From Chitinophaga oryzae (lineage in GTDB: Bacteria; Bacteroidota; Bacteroidia; Chitinophagales; Chitinophagaceae), in assembly GCF_012516375.2 (NCBI RefSeq), contig NZ_CP051204.2:7006001-7070000 (forward strand): 64,000 nt of DNA. Reading direction: 5' to 3'. Each line of letters opens with the position of its first letter. The stretch's first letter is position 1. A program made the translations under genes and the position numbers. This document shows positions 58,250-64,000 of the stretch, piece by piece. The notes below the pieces were generated by a model that did no database searches, was not told the DNA's origin, and saw only the letters and a list, made by a program, of their open reading frames with translations.

Positions 58250-59092
58250 TTATTTCAGGATTTTCCTGATTTTGTTTGATTTCTGAATCAGTTTGTAGAA
58301 GGTGTCGTAGTCTTCGTTCTCGAGCAGTGACTTCATCTGTTGCAGCTGGTGGATGTGTTCATCGAGCACATCGAGCACGTTGCCGCGGTTGTGTTTGAAG
58401 ATGGGCACCCACATGTCCGGTGAGCTTTTGGCGAGGCGCACGGTAGATTCGAAACCGCCGCTGGCCAGTTCAAAGATGCGGCCGGACTCTTTCTCTTTTT
58501 TGAGTACGGTGAGCGCCAGCGCGAAAGACGTGATGTGAGAGATATGCGACACGTAAGCCGTGTGCAGGTCATGCTCCTGTCCATTCATATATACGGTGCG
58601 CATCTGCAGCTTGTCTACCATGTCTTCCACCATTTCCAGGGCGTCTTCATCGCTGTTTTTCACATCGCAGAGCACCATGGTTTTGTGGGTGAAGAGGTTG
58701 CGTATAGCAGCATCGGGGCCGGAGTACTCGGTGCCGGCCATCGGGTGGGCCGCCACAAAACGGCCGCGGTTGGGATGACCGGCAACGAGTTGTAATATTT
58801 TTTCTTTGGTAGAACCTACGTCCATGATCACCTGGTTGGGACGTACTTTGTCCATCAGGGCGGGCAACACCTGCAATACCGCATCTACGGGAATGGCGAG
58901 TATCACGAGGTCGGAGCATTGCAGCGCATCGTTGAGCGGCATGCCTTCATCGATGATGTTCAGCTCTTTGGCCCGTTGCAGGTGTTCTTGGTGCTGGTCC
59001 ACGCCGATGATCTTCTCCGCCGCTCCTTTTTCCCGGAGGGTGATAGCCAGCGAGCCGCCGATCAAGCCTGTTCCTATTATTGTTACAATCAT
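58250..59092 (-). CDS. tyrA: Prephenate dehydrogenase
   Basis: Oxidatively decarboxylates prephenate to 4-hydroxyphenylpyruvate for tyrosine. The 280-residue protein has an N-terminal Rossmann fold (MIVTIIGTGLIGGSLAITL), DVGSTKEKIL, the HPMAGTEYSGPDAA motif and the C-terminal helical dimer domain with VSHISHITSFALAL. No ACT domain is present. Its ATG overlaps the stop of the aminotransferase gene by 4 nt (ATGA-type), so the two are translationally coupled. Confidence 0.94.
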   Translation of the reverse strand: MIVTIIGTGLIGGSLAITLREKGAAEKIIGVDQHQEHLQRAKELNIIDEGMPLNDALQCSDLVILAIPVDAVLQVLPALMDKVRPNQVIMDVGSTKEKILQLVAGHPNRGRFVAAHPMAGTEYSGPDAAIRNLFTHKTMVLCDVKNSDEDALEMVEDMVDKLQMRTVYMNGQEHDLHTAYVSHISHITSFALALTVLKKEKESGRIFELASGGFESTVRLAKSSPDMWVPIFKHNRGNVLDVLDEHIHQLQQMKSLLENEDYDTFYKLIQKSNKIRKILK

Positions 59093-60252
59093 TTTATCGC
59101 AGTTTTTATACGGTCAATGGCCTCCTGGAAAACCTTCTCATCCTGGCAGAGGCTTACGCGGACATAGCCGTTACCGTTACTTCCGAAAATACCGCCGGGC
59201 GTAATGAATACACGTGCTTTCTGCAGCACTTCGTCACTCAGCGTATAGCCGCTGTCGATAGTAGCCGGGATGCGTGCCCAAACGAACATGCCTACCTGGT
59301 TTTTATCGTACGCGCATTGCAGCAGGTCCAGCAGCTGGAATACTTTTTCGCGGCGGGCGCGGTATATTTTATTGAGCCCGTCGTACCATTCGCGGCCCAG
59401 CTGCAGTGCTTTTACGGCGGCCATCTGCAGGGGCTGGAACATACCGGAGTCCATATTGCTTTTAAAGCGGAGCACATCAGCGATGCATTCAGCTTTACCT
59501 ACCAGCATGCCAACGCGCCAGCCGGCCATGTTGGATGATTTGCTGAGCGAGTTGAGTTCCAGCACCACATCGCGTGCACCTTCAAACTGCAACAGGCTTT
59601 CGGGCTGTTCGTTGAGGATAAAACTGTACGGGTTATCGTGGCAGATCAGGATATTATGCTGTTTGGCGAAAGCGATCAGCTTTGCGGCAAACGCCTTGTT
59701 CACTTTGGCGCCGGTAGGCATATGGGGATAGTTGACCCACATGAGTTTCACCCGGCTCAGGTCTTTTTTTGCCAGTGCGTCCAGGTCGGGGAGCCAGCCG
59801 TTTTCCGCTACCAGGTCATAATCCACCACGATGGCGCCGCTCAGGTTGACCGCAGAGCGGTAGGTAGGGTAACCCGGATTGGGGATCAGCGCTTCATCGC
59901 CTGCCTGGAGGTAGGTCATGCAGATGTGCATGATACCTTCCTTTGAACCGATGAGGGGCAGCACTTCCGTGTCCGGATTCAGTGTTACCGCATAGTAGCG
60001 CTGGTACCAGTCAGCCATCGCTTTACGCAGCGCCGGGATACCTTTGTAGCCCTGGTAGGCGTGTGTATTGGGCAGGGCAGCCTGTTCATGGAGCGCCTCC
60101 ACCACGGACGGGTGCGGGGGCAGGTCCGGGCTTCCGATACCCAGATTAATCACTTTGGGACCGTTTTGGTTCATTTCATCTATTTCCCGCAGTTTTTTGG
60201 AGAAATAGTATTCTTCTGTTCCCTGTAATCTTTTAGCAACCTGTATCTGCAT
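59089..60252 (-). CDS. PLP-dependent class I/II aminotransferase (aromatic/aspartate type)
   Basis: A 387-residue fold-type I aminotransferase. NLGIGSPDLPPHPSV opens the enzyme, PNPGYPTYRSAVNLSGA and WVNYPHMPTGAKV contain the Asn and substrate loops, and the PLP Lys is in ELNSLSKSSNMAGWRVG. Location between pheA and tyrA makes it the likely transaminase of phenylpyruvate and 4-hydroxyphenylpyruvate, the last step to Phe and Tyr. Sequence alone does not separate this from LL-diaminopimelate-type or aspartate transaminases. Confidence 0.9.
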   Translation of the reverse strand: MQIQVAKRLQGTEEYYFSKKLREIDEMNQNGPKVINLGIGSPDLPPHPSVVEALHEQAALPNTHAYQGYKGIPALRKAMADWYQRYYAVTLNPDTEVLPLIGSKEGIMHICMTYLQAGDEALIPNPGYPTYRSAVNLSGAIVVDYDLVAENGWLPDLDALAKKDLSRVKLMWVNYPHMPTGAKVNKAFAAKLIAFAKQHNILICHDNPYSFILNEQPESLLQFEGARDVVLELNSLSKSSNMAGWRVGMLVGKAECIADVLRFKSNMDSGMFQPLQMAAVKALQLGREWYDGLNKIYRARREKVFQLLDLLQCAYDKNQVGMFVWARIPATIDSGYTLSDEVLQKARVFITPGGIFGSNGNGYVRVSLCQDEKVFQEAIDRIKTAIK

Positions 60253-60274
60253 ATGCCTGTTTTCTGAATACTGA

Positions 60275-61099
60275 TTAATGTGTTTTGCCTTTTCTGTAGA
60301 TGCCCAGCACTTTGAGGTTTTCGGTAAGCGGCGCTATTTTTCCGAGCGCTTTTTCAAAGTGTGCCGGATTTTCGAATTCCATATCGGCGTGGAAGTAATA
60401 GTTCCACTCTTTGGCCGGGATGGGAAAAGACTGCAGCTTGGATAAGTTGATACCGGCATCTGCTATTTTGGTCAGCACCCTGGCGAGCGTACCTCTATCA
60501 TGGCTGGTATGAAAATAAACAGAGGCTTTATTGGCGTCCGGGGCGACAGGCACGGCGGTACGGGACAGCGCCAGGAAGCGGGTGTAGTTGTTTTTGTTGG
60601 TCTGGATATTGGGCGCGATGATGTCCAGCTCATAAATTTCAGCGGCCAGTTTACCGGCGATGGCGGCTACGCTCTTCAGTTTCTTCTGACGTACGTGTTT
60701 GGCGCTGAGTGCGGTATCCTCTGTTTCCACCAGTTTGATGTGCGGATGTTTTTCGAGGAAGTCTATACACTGTAAAAGAGCCATAGGGTGGGAATGTACC
60801 TCGCGGATATCTTCCAGTTGCTGACCGGGCAGTACCATCAGGTGCTGGTTGATCTGCAGGTATACTTCACCGGTCACATGCAGACCGGAGTTTTTAAGGA
60901 GGCTGTAGTTCGGTAAAATGCTGCCGGCGATGGAATTTTCGATGGCCATGATACCGGCGTCCACGCCGGGGTCCTGTTTTACCTTACGCACCAGCTCGGA
61001 AAAGGTGGCACAGGCTTCAATATCGGTCTGTTTTCCGAAGAAACTCTGTGCAGCGATCTGGTGGAAAGCACCTTCAAACCCTTGTATGGCAATTTTCAT
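60275..61099 (-). CDS. pheA: Prephenate dehydratase
   Basis: Converts prephenate to phenylpyruvate for phenylalanine. The 274-residue protein has the N-terminal catalytic domain (IAIQGFEGAFHQIAAQSFFG, then IMAIENSIAGSILPNYSLL) and a C-terminal ACT domain (about 190-270; VYFHTSHDRGTLARVLTKIADAGINLSKLQSFPI), which binds Phe for feedback inhibition. The expected Thr-Arg-Phe motif is YTRFLAL. It is the first structural gene of the aromatic operon, 114 nt downstream of the second leader peptide. Confidence 0.95.
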   Translation of the reverse strand: MKIAIQGFEGAFHQIAAQSFFGKQTDIEACATFSELVRKVKQDPGVDAGIMAIENSIAGSILPNYSLLKNSGLHVTGEVYLQINQHLMVLPGQQLEDIREVHSHPMALLQCIDFLEKHPHIKLVETEDTALSAKHVRQKKLKSVAAIAGKLAAEIYELDIIAPNIQTNKNNYTRFLALSRTAVPVAPDANKASVYFHTSHDRGTLARVLTKIADAGINLSKLQSFPIPAKEWNYYFHADMEFENPAHFEKALGKIAPLTENLKVLGIYRKGKTH

Positions 61100-61161
61100 G
61101 TGTATGGAGTTGATTTTTTATTGTTTTATAGTTGCTGTAGCAACTAGCTATTTGAAACAAG

Positions 61162-61185
61162 AAGGGCCCCGTCTCCGGGACCCTT
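61162..61185 (-). terminator. Attenuator hairpin 2
   Basis: On the minus strand a 10-bp stem (one G-U pair) closes a GAGA tetraloop and runs into CTTGTTT. Its 5' arm (GGGTCCC, 61177-61183) can instead pair with GGGACTC inside leader 2 (61225-61231). The U-tract is interrupted, so it may be a weaker terminator than attenuator 1. Confidence 0.72.
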
Positions 61186-61213
61186 TGCTTTATTTACCTG
61201 TATGTAAAGTATT

Positions 61214-61291
61214 TTATTGCAAACGAGTCCCCTGCTTCTTCGCAAAAAAGAAGTAATAAAAATAATAAGTGTTAAAGTGACGGTTTGACAT
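61214..61291 (-). CDS. Leader peptide 2 of the aromatic operon (Tyr/Phe-rich)
   Basis: A 25-residue open frame, ATG at 61291 and TAA at 61214. It starts MSNRHFNT and continues with a run YYFYYFFF at residues 9-16, giving 9 Phe/Tyr codons, then AKKQGTRLQ. It begins 19 nt after the first attenuator hairpin and ends 28 nt before the second. This is the layout of a transcription-attenuation leader, where ribosomes stalling at Tyr or Phe codons change the RNA fold. Transcript reaches it only if attenuator 1 is read through. Coding is inferred from composition and position, not from homology. Confidence 0.8.
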   Translation of the reverse strand: MSNRHFNTYYFYYFFFAKKQGTRLQ

Positions 61292-61310
61292 ATACAATAT
61301 TTTGATAATT

Positions 61311-61342
61311 AAAAAGCCTCCCGTTTTCGCGGGAGGCTTTTT
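61311..61342 (-). terminator. Attenuator hairpin 1
   Basis: Perfect 13-bp inverted repeat (61311-61323 with 61330-61342) with a 6-nt loop. On the minus strand it ends in a TTTTT run, a strong intrinsic terminator in front of the operon. Its 5' arm CCTCCC (61331-61336) can instead pair with GGGAGG at 61374-61379, which overlaps the leader 1 stop codon by one base. Confidence 0.9.
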
Positions 61343-61378
61343 GTAGTTTCTTTTATCTTTTACTTACAAACGACCTCC

Positions 61379-61438
61379 CTATTCCTGGTACCAGAAATAA
61401 TAGAAGCCAAAAAATCCGAAAGTCGCTTGTGTAGTCAT
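61379..61438 (-). CDS. Leader peptide 1 of the aromatic operon (Phe/Tyr/Trp-rich)
   Basis: A 19-residue open frame, MTTQATFGFFGFYYFWYQE, ATG at 61438 and TAG at 61379-61381. Nine of the 19 residues are aromatic (5 Phe, 3 Tyr, 1 Trp), far more than chance. A Bacteroidota-type promoter lies just upstream and a strong terminator 36 nt downstream. The segment GGGAGG begins at the last base of the stop codon and is complementary to the terminator 5' arm. A ribosome at the stop codon would mask it and let the terminator form. A ribosome stalled at the early Phe codons would leave it free to form the antiterminator. This is the same logic as the enterobacterial pheL leader. I have not seen this peptide described. 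Confidence 0.88.
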   Translation of the reverse strand: MTTQATFGFFGFYYFWYQE

Positions 61439-61459
61439 ATGCTCTTTTTGAACGTGTTA

Positions 61460-61489
61460 CAAAAATACGGCACGGTTTTAATTATCCAA
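61460..61489 (-). promoter_or_regulatory. Bacteroidota-type promoter of the aromatic operon
   Basis: On the minus strand TTG (61487-61489) and TATTTTTG (61460-61467, matching TAnnTTTG) are separated by exactly 19 nt, the spacing of the Bacteroidota sigma consensus. The expected start of transcription, near 61453, is about 15 nt before leader 1. Confidence 0.8.
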
Positions 61490-61653
61490 GCGTCTGATAT
61501 AAAAAATACATTTTTTTAAATAATAAGGGGAGATTATTGAATTTAATCTAAAATTGCAGAAAAATGGAGGCAGTCATACATATTAAAACGGCAGCGGGGG
61601 CATCATTTTAAAAAAATATCGTTAGCGGGCTCATCAACAATACAGGAGGGCAC

Positions 61654-61688
61654 AAAAAAAGACCGCTACAGCGATAGCCATAGCGGTC
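61654..61688 (-). terminator. Terminator after the repeat lipoprotein
   Basis: Perfect 8-bp stem (61661-61668 with 61681-61688), 12-nt loop, followed on the minus strand by seven T. It isolates the aromatic operon promoter from upstream transcription. Confidence 0.88.
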
Positions 61689-61714
61689 ATATAAATTTAA
61701 TCAGAGTTTGCTAA

Positions 61715-61954
61715 TTAGTGTTTAGCAGCAGCAGAGTCAACTTTAGCAGCAACTGAGTCGATTTTTGCAGCAGCAGAGTCAACAACAGCAGCAGTGTTAG
61801 CAGCAGCAGAATCAACTTTAGCAGCAGCAGAGTCGATTACAGCGCCAGCGTTAGTTGCAGTAGAGTCGGTAGCAGGTTTTTCACCACCGCCGCAAGCTAC
61901 AGCGAACAGACCGAAAGACAGAGCCAGGAAACCAAGTTTAATTACGTTCTTCAT
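61715..61954 (-). CDS. Small lipoprotein with DSAAAK repeats
   Basis: A 79-residue lipoprotein: signal ending in FGLFAVAC, then a Gly-rich linker, then about six imperfect heptad units of the type VDSAAAK up to the C-terminal KH. The repeat is strongly helical with Ala at the same positions, which suggests a coiled coil or a helical rod lying along the envelope, somewhat like Lpp in E. coli, though sequence similarity to Lpp is only superficial. Function unknown. Its start is divergent from the sigma factor gene, with a GGTAACCCAAA/TTTGGGTTACC dyad between them. Confidence 0.78.
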   Translation of the reverse strand: MKNVIKLGFLALSFGLFAVACGGGEKPATDSTATNAGAVIDSAAAKVDSAAANTAAVVDSAAAKIDSVAAKVDSAAAKH

Positions 61955-62015
61955 CGTACAAATAATTTAAGGTGTTTTTTGAATGATTTACCCTTTATAC
62001 CGGGATCACCCAAAA

Positions 62016-62063
62016 GGTAACCCAAACTTTTAAAAAATTTTTTTTTCGGTACTTTGGGTTACC
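62016..62063. promoter_or_regulatory. 11-bp dyad between lipoprotein and sigma-factor genes
   Basis: GGTAACCCAAA (62016-62026) and TTTGGGTTACC (62053-62063) are perfect reverse complements 26 nt apart, the spacer being an A/T run. It is 62 nt from the lipoprotein start and 25 nt from the sigma-factor start. It may be an operator or a transcript hairpin; which is unknown. Confidence 0.55.
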
Positions 62064-62087
62064 AAATGCCTAATAATCGTATTAAGA

Positions 62088-62663
62088 GTGAAGCAACATC
62101 AAGACATAACAAGAGACAGGGAATTATTGCTGGGATTGGCAAGAAGTGATGATAAGTCATTGGAAACCATCTATTCTGAGAATTTTCCGGTAGTGCTGCG
62201 CATGATTTTACAACACAATGGCAGCGAAGACGACGCCAAGGATGTTTTCCAGGAAGCGATCATCATTTTATATGAAAAGGCCTGCGAGGGTAATTTTAAC
62301 CTGACCAGCCGTCTAAAGACTTTCCTCTATTCGGTATGCCGCCATTTATGGCTGAAAAAAGTACAAAGCACTTACGGGCTTTATGCTATCCCGCCGGAAA
62401 TGGAAGAAACGATCCCGGCCACGGAGGTGGTAGACGAGCACAACACCAGGGACGAACAGTTCCGCGTCATGGAAAGTGCGATGGGCAGCATAGGCGAACC
62501 CTGCAGGACAATTCTGGAAGACTATTATATACAGAAACTGTCCATGCAGGAAATAGCGGAGAAATTTGGTTATACCAACGCCGAAAATGCTAAAAATCAG
62601 AAGTATAAATGTCTGATGCGCCTGAAAAAGTTATTTTTTGATCAGTATAATACATCCTTATAA
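62088..62663 (+). CDS. RNA polymerase sigma-70 family (ECF-like) sigma factor
   Basis: A 191-residue group-IV-type sigma factor. Region 2 (about residues 20-90) contains VLRMILQHNGSEDDAKDVFQEAIIILYEKA and the melting-motif segment FLYSVCRHLWLKK. Region 4 (about 125-185) has CRTILEDYYIQKLSMQEIAEKFGYTNAENAKNQKYKCLMRLKKL. The start is a GTG at 62088; the second codon and spacing agree with the family. The gene is followed 12 nt later by a membrane protein with an anti-sigma-like N-terminus, so the pair probably forms a regulated envelope-stress or surface-signal system. Confidence 0.9.
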   Translation: MKQHQDITRDRELLLGLARSDDKSLETIYSENFPVVLRMILQHNGSEDDAKDVFQEAIIILYEKACEGNFNLTSRLKTFLYSVCRHLWLKKVQSTYGLYAIPPEMEETIPATEVVDEHNTRDEQFRVMESAMGSIGEPCRTILEDYYIQKLSMQEIAEKFGYTNAENAKNQKYKCLMRLKKLFFDQYNTSL

Positions 62664-62675
62664 GCAGCAACGGCC

Positions 62676-63773
62676 ATGAAAGAAGACATGAACTTACTAC
62701 GTGAAATTGAACGTTACCTGGAAGGGGAAATGAGCGGACAGGAAAAAGCCGTTTTTGAGGAACTGCGTAAAAACAATCCGCAAATCAACCGTCAGGTGGA
62801 GGAGCAGGCGTTTTTCCTGCAGCAGCTGCAACATTTTGGCCAGCGGCAGTCGCTGAAGGCTAAAATGGACCATCTTCACCGGCAGCTGGACATGCCTACC
62901 CTCCGTAAACAGGCCCAGGAAGAGAACCTGGCCGCCAAAAGGGTATCCATCCGCCGCCGCACCATCACCAACCTGGCAGCCGCTGCCTGTATAGCCCTGG
63001 TGACGTCCCTGTCTACCATCGCTATCCTGCAGAATGCAGCCAAAAACAAATCCACCGCACAGTACGAGGACGTCAGAAGGGTACTGAACAATATCCAGCG
63101 CTCCCAGAATGCACTCATCAACGATATCAATAATAAAAACAGAGCACCGGTAAATCCCGGTACTTATGGCGGCACTGGTTTTGCAGTATCCGGCAACGGC
63201 TACATTGTTACCAACTATCATGTAGTAGCGGGCGCAGATTCGGTATATGTGCAGAATAATAAAGGGGAAGCTTTTAAAGCTGTCAGCGTTTTTGAAGACA
63301 TCTCCAGCGATCTGGCGGTACTGAAAATTGCCGACTCCACCTTCAAAAGCCAGCCCCTGCCCTACGCACTGAAACCCCAGAACGCAAGGCTGGGCGAAGA
63401 AGTTTTCACCATGGGTTTCCCCCGCGATGAAATCGTTTACGGCAAAGGGTACATCAGCGCCAAAACCGGCTTCAACGGCGATACGACCGCCTACCAGGTG
63501 TCTATCCCTGTCAATCCAGGCAATAGCGGCGCTCCCCTGTTAGACAACCAGGGCGATGTGGTGGGTATCGTTACCGGCAAACAAACCACCTCCGACGGTA
63601 TCGCTTTCGCAGTGAAATCAGCTCACCTGAAACGCCTGCTGGATGAAATGCCGAAAGACAAAGGCATGAAAAAAGAAATGGCCCGTAACAAAAGCCACCT
63701 GGAAGGAGTGAACAGAATAGATCAGATCAAAAAACTGGAAGAGTTTGTATATATGGTGAAGGTTTATAACTAA
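62676..63773 (+). CDS. Membrane-anchored trypsin-like (S1C) protease with anti-sigma-like N-terminus
   Basis: A 365-residue protein. Residues 1-92 are cytoplasmic and helical, opening IERYLEGEMSGQEKAVFEELRKNNPQ like the N-terminus of Bacteroidota anti-sigma factors, without a zinc HxxxCxxC motif. One transmembrane helix lies about 97-119. The periplasmic part (about 160-330) is a DegP/DegS-type protease: His182 in TNYHVVAG, Asp212 in SSDLAVLKI and Ser284 in NPGNSGAPLL. No PDZ domain follows; the C-terminal 40 residues are charged. It sits 12 nt after an ECF sigma-factor gene, so sigma control and periplasmic protease appear joined in one chain. Direct sigma binding is inferred. Confidence 0.88.
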   Translation: MKEDMNLLREIERYLEGEMSGQEKAVFEELRKNNPQINRQVEEQAFFLQQLQHFGQRQSLKAKMDHLHRQLDMPTLRKQAQEENLAAKRVSIRRRTITNLAAAACIALVTSLSTIAILQNAAKNKSTAQYEDVRRVLNNIQRSQNALINDINNKNRAPVNPGTYGGTGFAVSGNGYIVTNYHVVAGADSVYVQNNKGEAFKAVSVFEDISSDLAVLKIADSTFKSQPLPYALKPQNARLGEEVFTMGFPRDEIVYGKGYISAKTGFNGDTTAYQVSIPVNPGNSGAPLLDNQGDVVGIVTGKQTTSDGIAFAVKSAHLKRLLDEMPKDKGMKKEMARNKSHLEGVNRIDQIKKLEEFVYMVKVYN

Positions 63774-63800
63774 GTTTTTGAACACAATAGCCTATAAATC

Positions 63801-63837
63801 AAAAGGGTGAAGACTTCGGCTTGTTCTTCACCCTTTT
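63801..63837 (+). terminator. Intrinsic terminator
   Basis: Perfect 13-bp stem (63801-63813 with 63825-63837), 11-nt loop, ends in six T. It ends the sigma factor/protease transcript. Confidence 0.92.
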
Positions 63838-63870
63838 TTCATTTTCGAATTTTGATATTTTGGTATTTGG

Positions 63871-64000
63871 TTATTTCTTCTGCCAGGCTTTGTATTTGTC
63901 CGTGATCCAGTACAGCAGGTCGTTATGGCCGATGGTCCGCATCGTTTCGTAATCCGGATAATTGTCCCGCATAAACAGCTGCAGAGAATCCCCTTTGAGT
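63871..64000 (-). CDS. C-terminal end of an unidentified protein (partial)
   Basis: A TAA stop at 63871-63873 ends an open frame that enters from the right edge. The 42 visible residues include LQLFMRDNYPDYETMR and LLYWITDKYKAWQKK. I do not recognise the family from so little. Codon use and frame look like a real gene. The stretch between the terminator and this stop (63838-63870) is T/G-rich and resembles the repeat at 26982-27056. Confidence 0.6.
   Translation of the reverse strand, partial: LKGDSLQLFMRDNYPDYETMRTIGHNDLLYWITDKYKAWQKK

Noticed and set aside
61130..61145. AGTTGC-TGTA-GCAACT hairpin as a third attenuator
   Set aside because: Only 6 bp, no U-tract in the operon direction and no leader peptide pairs with it.
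60918..61256. A plus-strand 112-codon frame across the pheA start and leader 2
   Set aside because: It is antisense to pheA and to the leader/attenuator region, which explain the sequence better.

Overview
The window looks like the chromosome of a Bacteroidota bacterium, most probably a Chitinophaga-like member of the Chitinophagaceae. The evidence is a TonB-dependent receptor with a carboxypeptidase-regulatory N-terminus, a BlaI/M56 pair fused to TonB C-terminal domains, the bifunctional DAHP synthase/chorismate mutase, the two-domain SdhCAB complex, weak Shine-Dalgarno sequences, and promoter-like TAnnTTTG elements. I see no rRNA, tRNA, IS element, phage or CRISPR array. Most of the window is ordinary housekeeping chromosome.

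Layout. 1-6.7 kb, minus strand: a partial M48 metalloprotease, plsY, prmA, pnp (with an Arg/Asp/Gly-rich tail), rpsO and an ftsE-type ATPase, with one secreted hypothetical on the plus strand. 6.8-9.0 kb: a BlaI-type repressor and an M56 peptidase fused to two TonB C-terminal domains, behind two 16-bp palindromes. 9.0-18.7 kb: purM, ribF, holA, a DEDDy exonuclease, a coiled-coil membrane protein, a lone receiver domain, a YbiT-type ABC-F protein with one degenerate ATP site, carbonic anhydrase and murI. 19-28 kb: an S9 peptidase, a Tat-exported Gfo/Idh/MocA oxidoreductase, and a receptor/beta-helix lipoprotein/phytase locus probably used for phytate phosphate. 28-41 kb: sdhCAB, the murQ/amino-sugar kinase pair, two convergent S41 proteases, a PQQ-type sugar dehydrogenase and an MFS transporter. 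41-53.6 kb: a YkgJ-type protein, gcvP, NPP phosphodiesterase/Crp/RidA, small hypotheticals, a CocE-type hydrolase, a PagL-like lipid A deacylase and an FKBP.

53.7-61.5 kb is the most interesting part. One minus-strand operon carries pheA, an aminotransferase, tyrA, DAHP synthase/chorismate mutase, aroB, aroA and aroC. Upstream of pheA lie two leader peptides in tandem, neither in the usual gene-calling size range. The first has 9 aromatic residues in 19, the second a run YYFYYFFF. Each is followed by an intrinsic-terminator hairpin whose 5' arm can instead pair with a segment at the end of the leader. This is the arrangement of a ribosome-mediated attenuator, present twice in series behind one Bacteroidota-type promoter. 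The last gene, aroC, carries an apparent 1-nt deletion in a G5 run.

61.7-64 kb: a small repeat-rich lipoprotein, a sigma factor, and a protein that joins an anti-sigma-like cytoplasmic region to a periplasmic trypsin-like protease. Throughout the window, intergenic regions hold long near-perfect inverted repeats (70-bp arms at 18.8 and 38.4 kb, a nested one at 51.4 kb) sharing a GCAAAG-containing core, and a second family built of the heptamer ACGAATT. They repeatedly abut stop codons.
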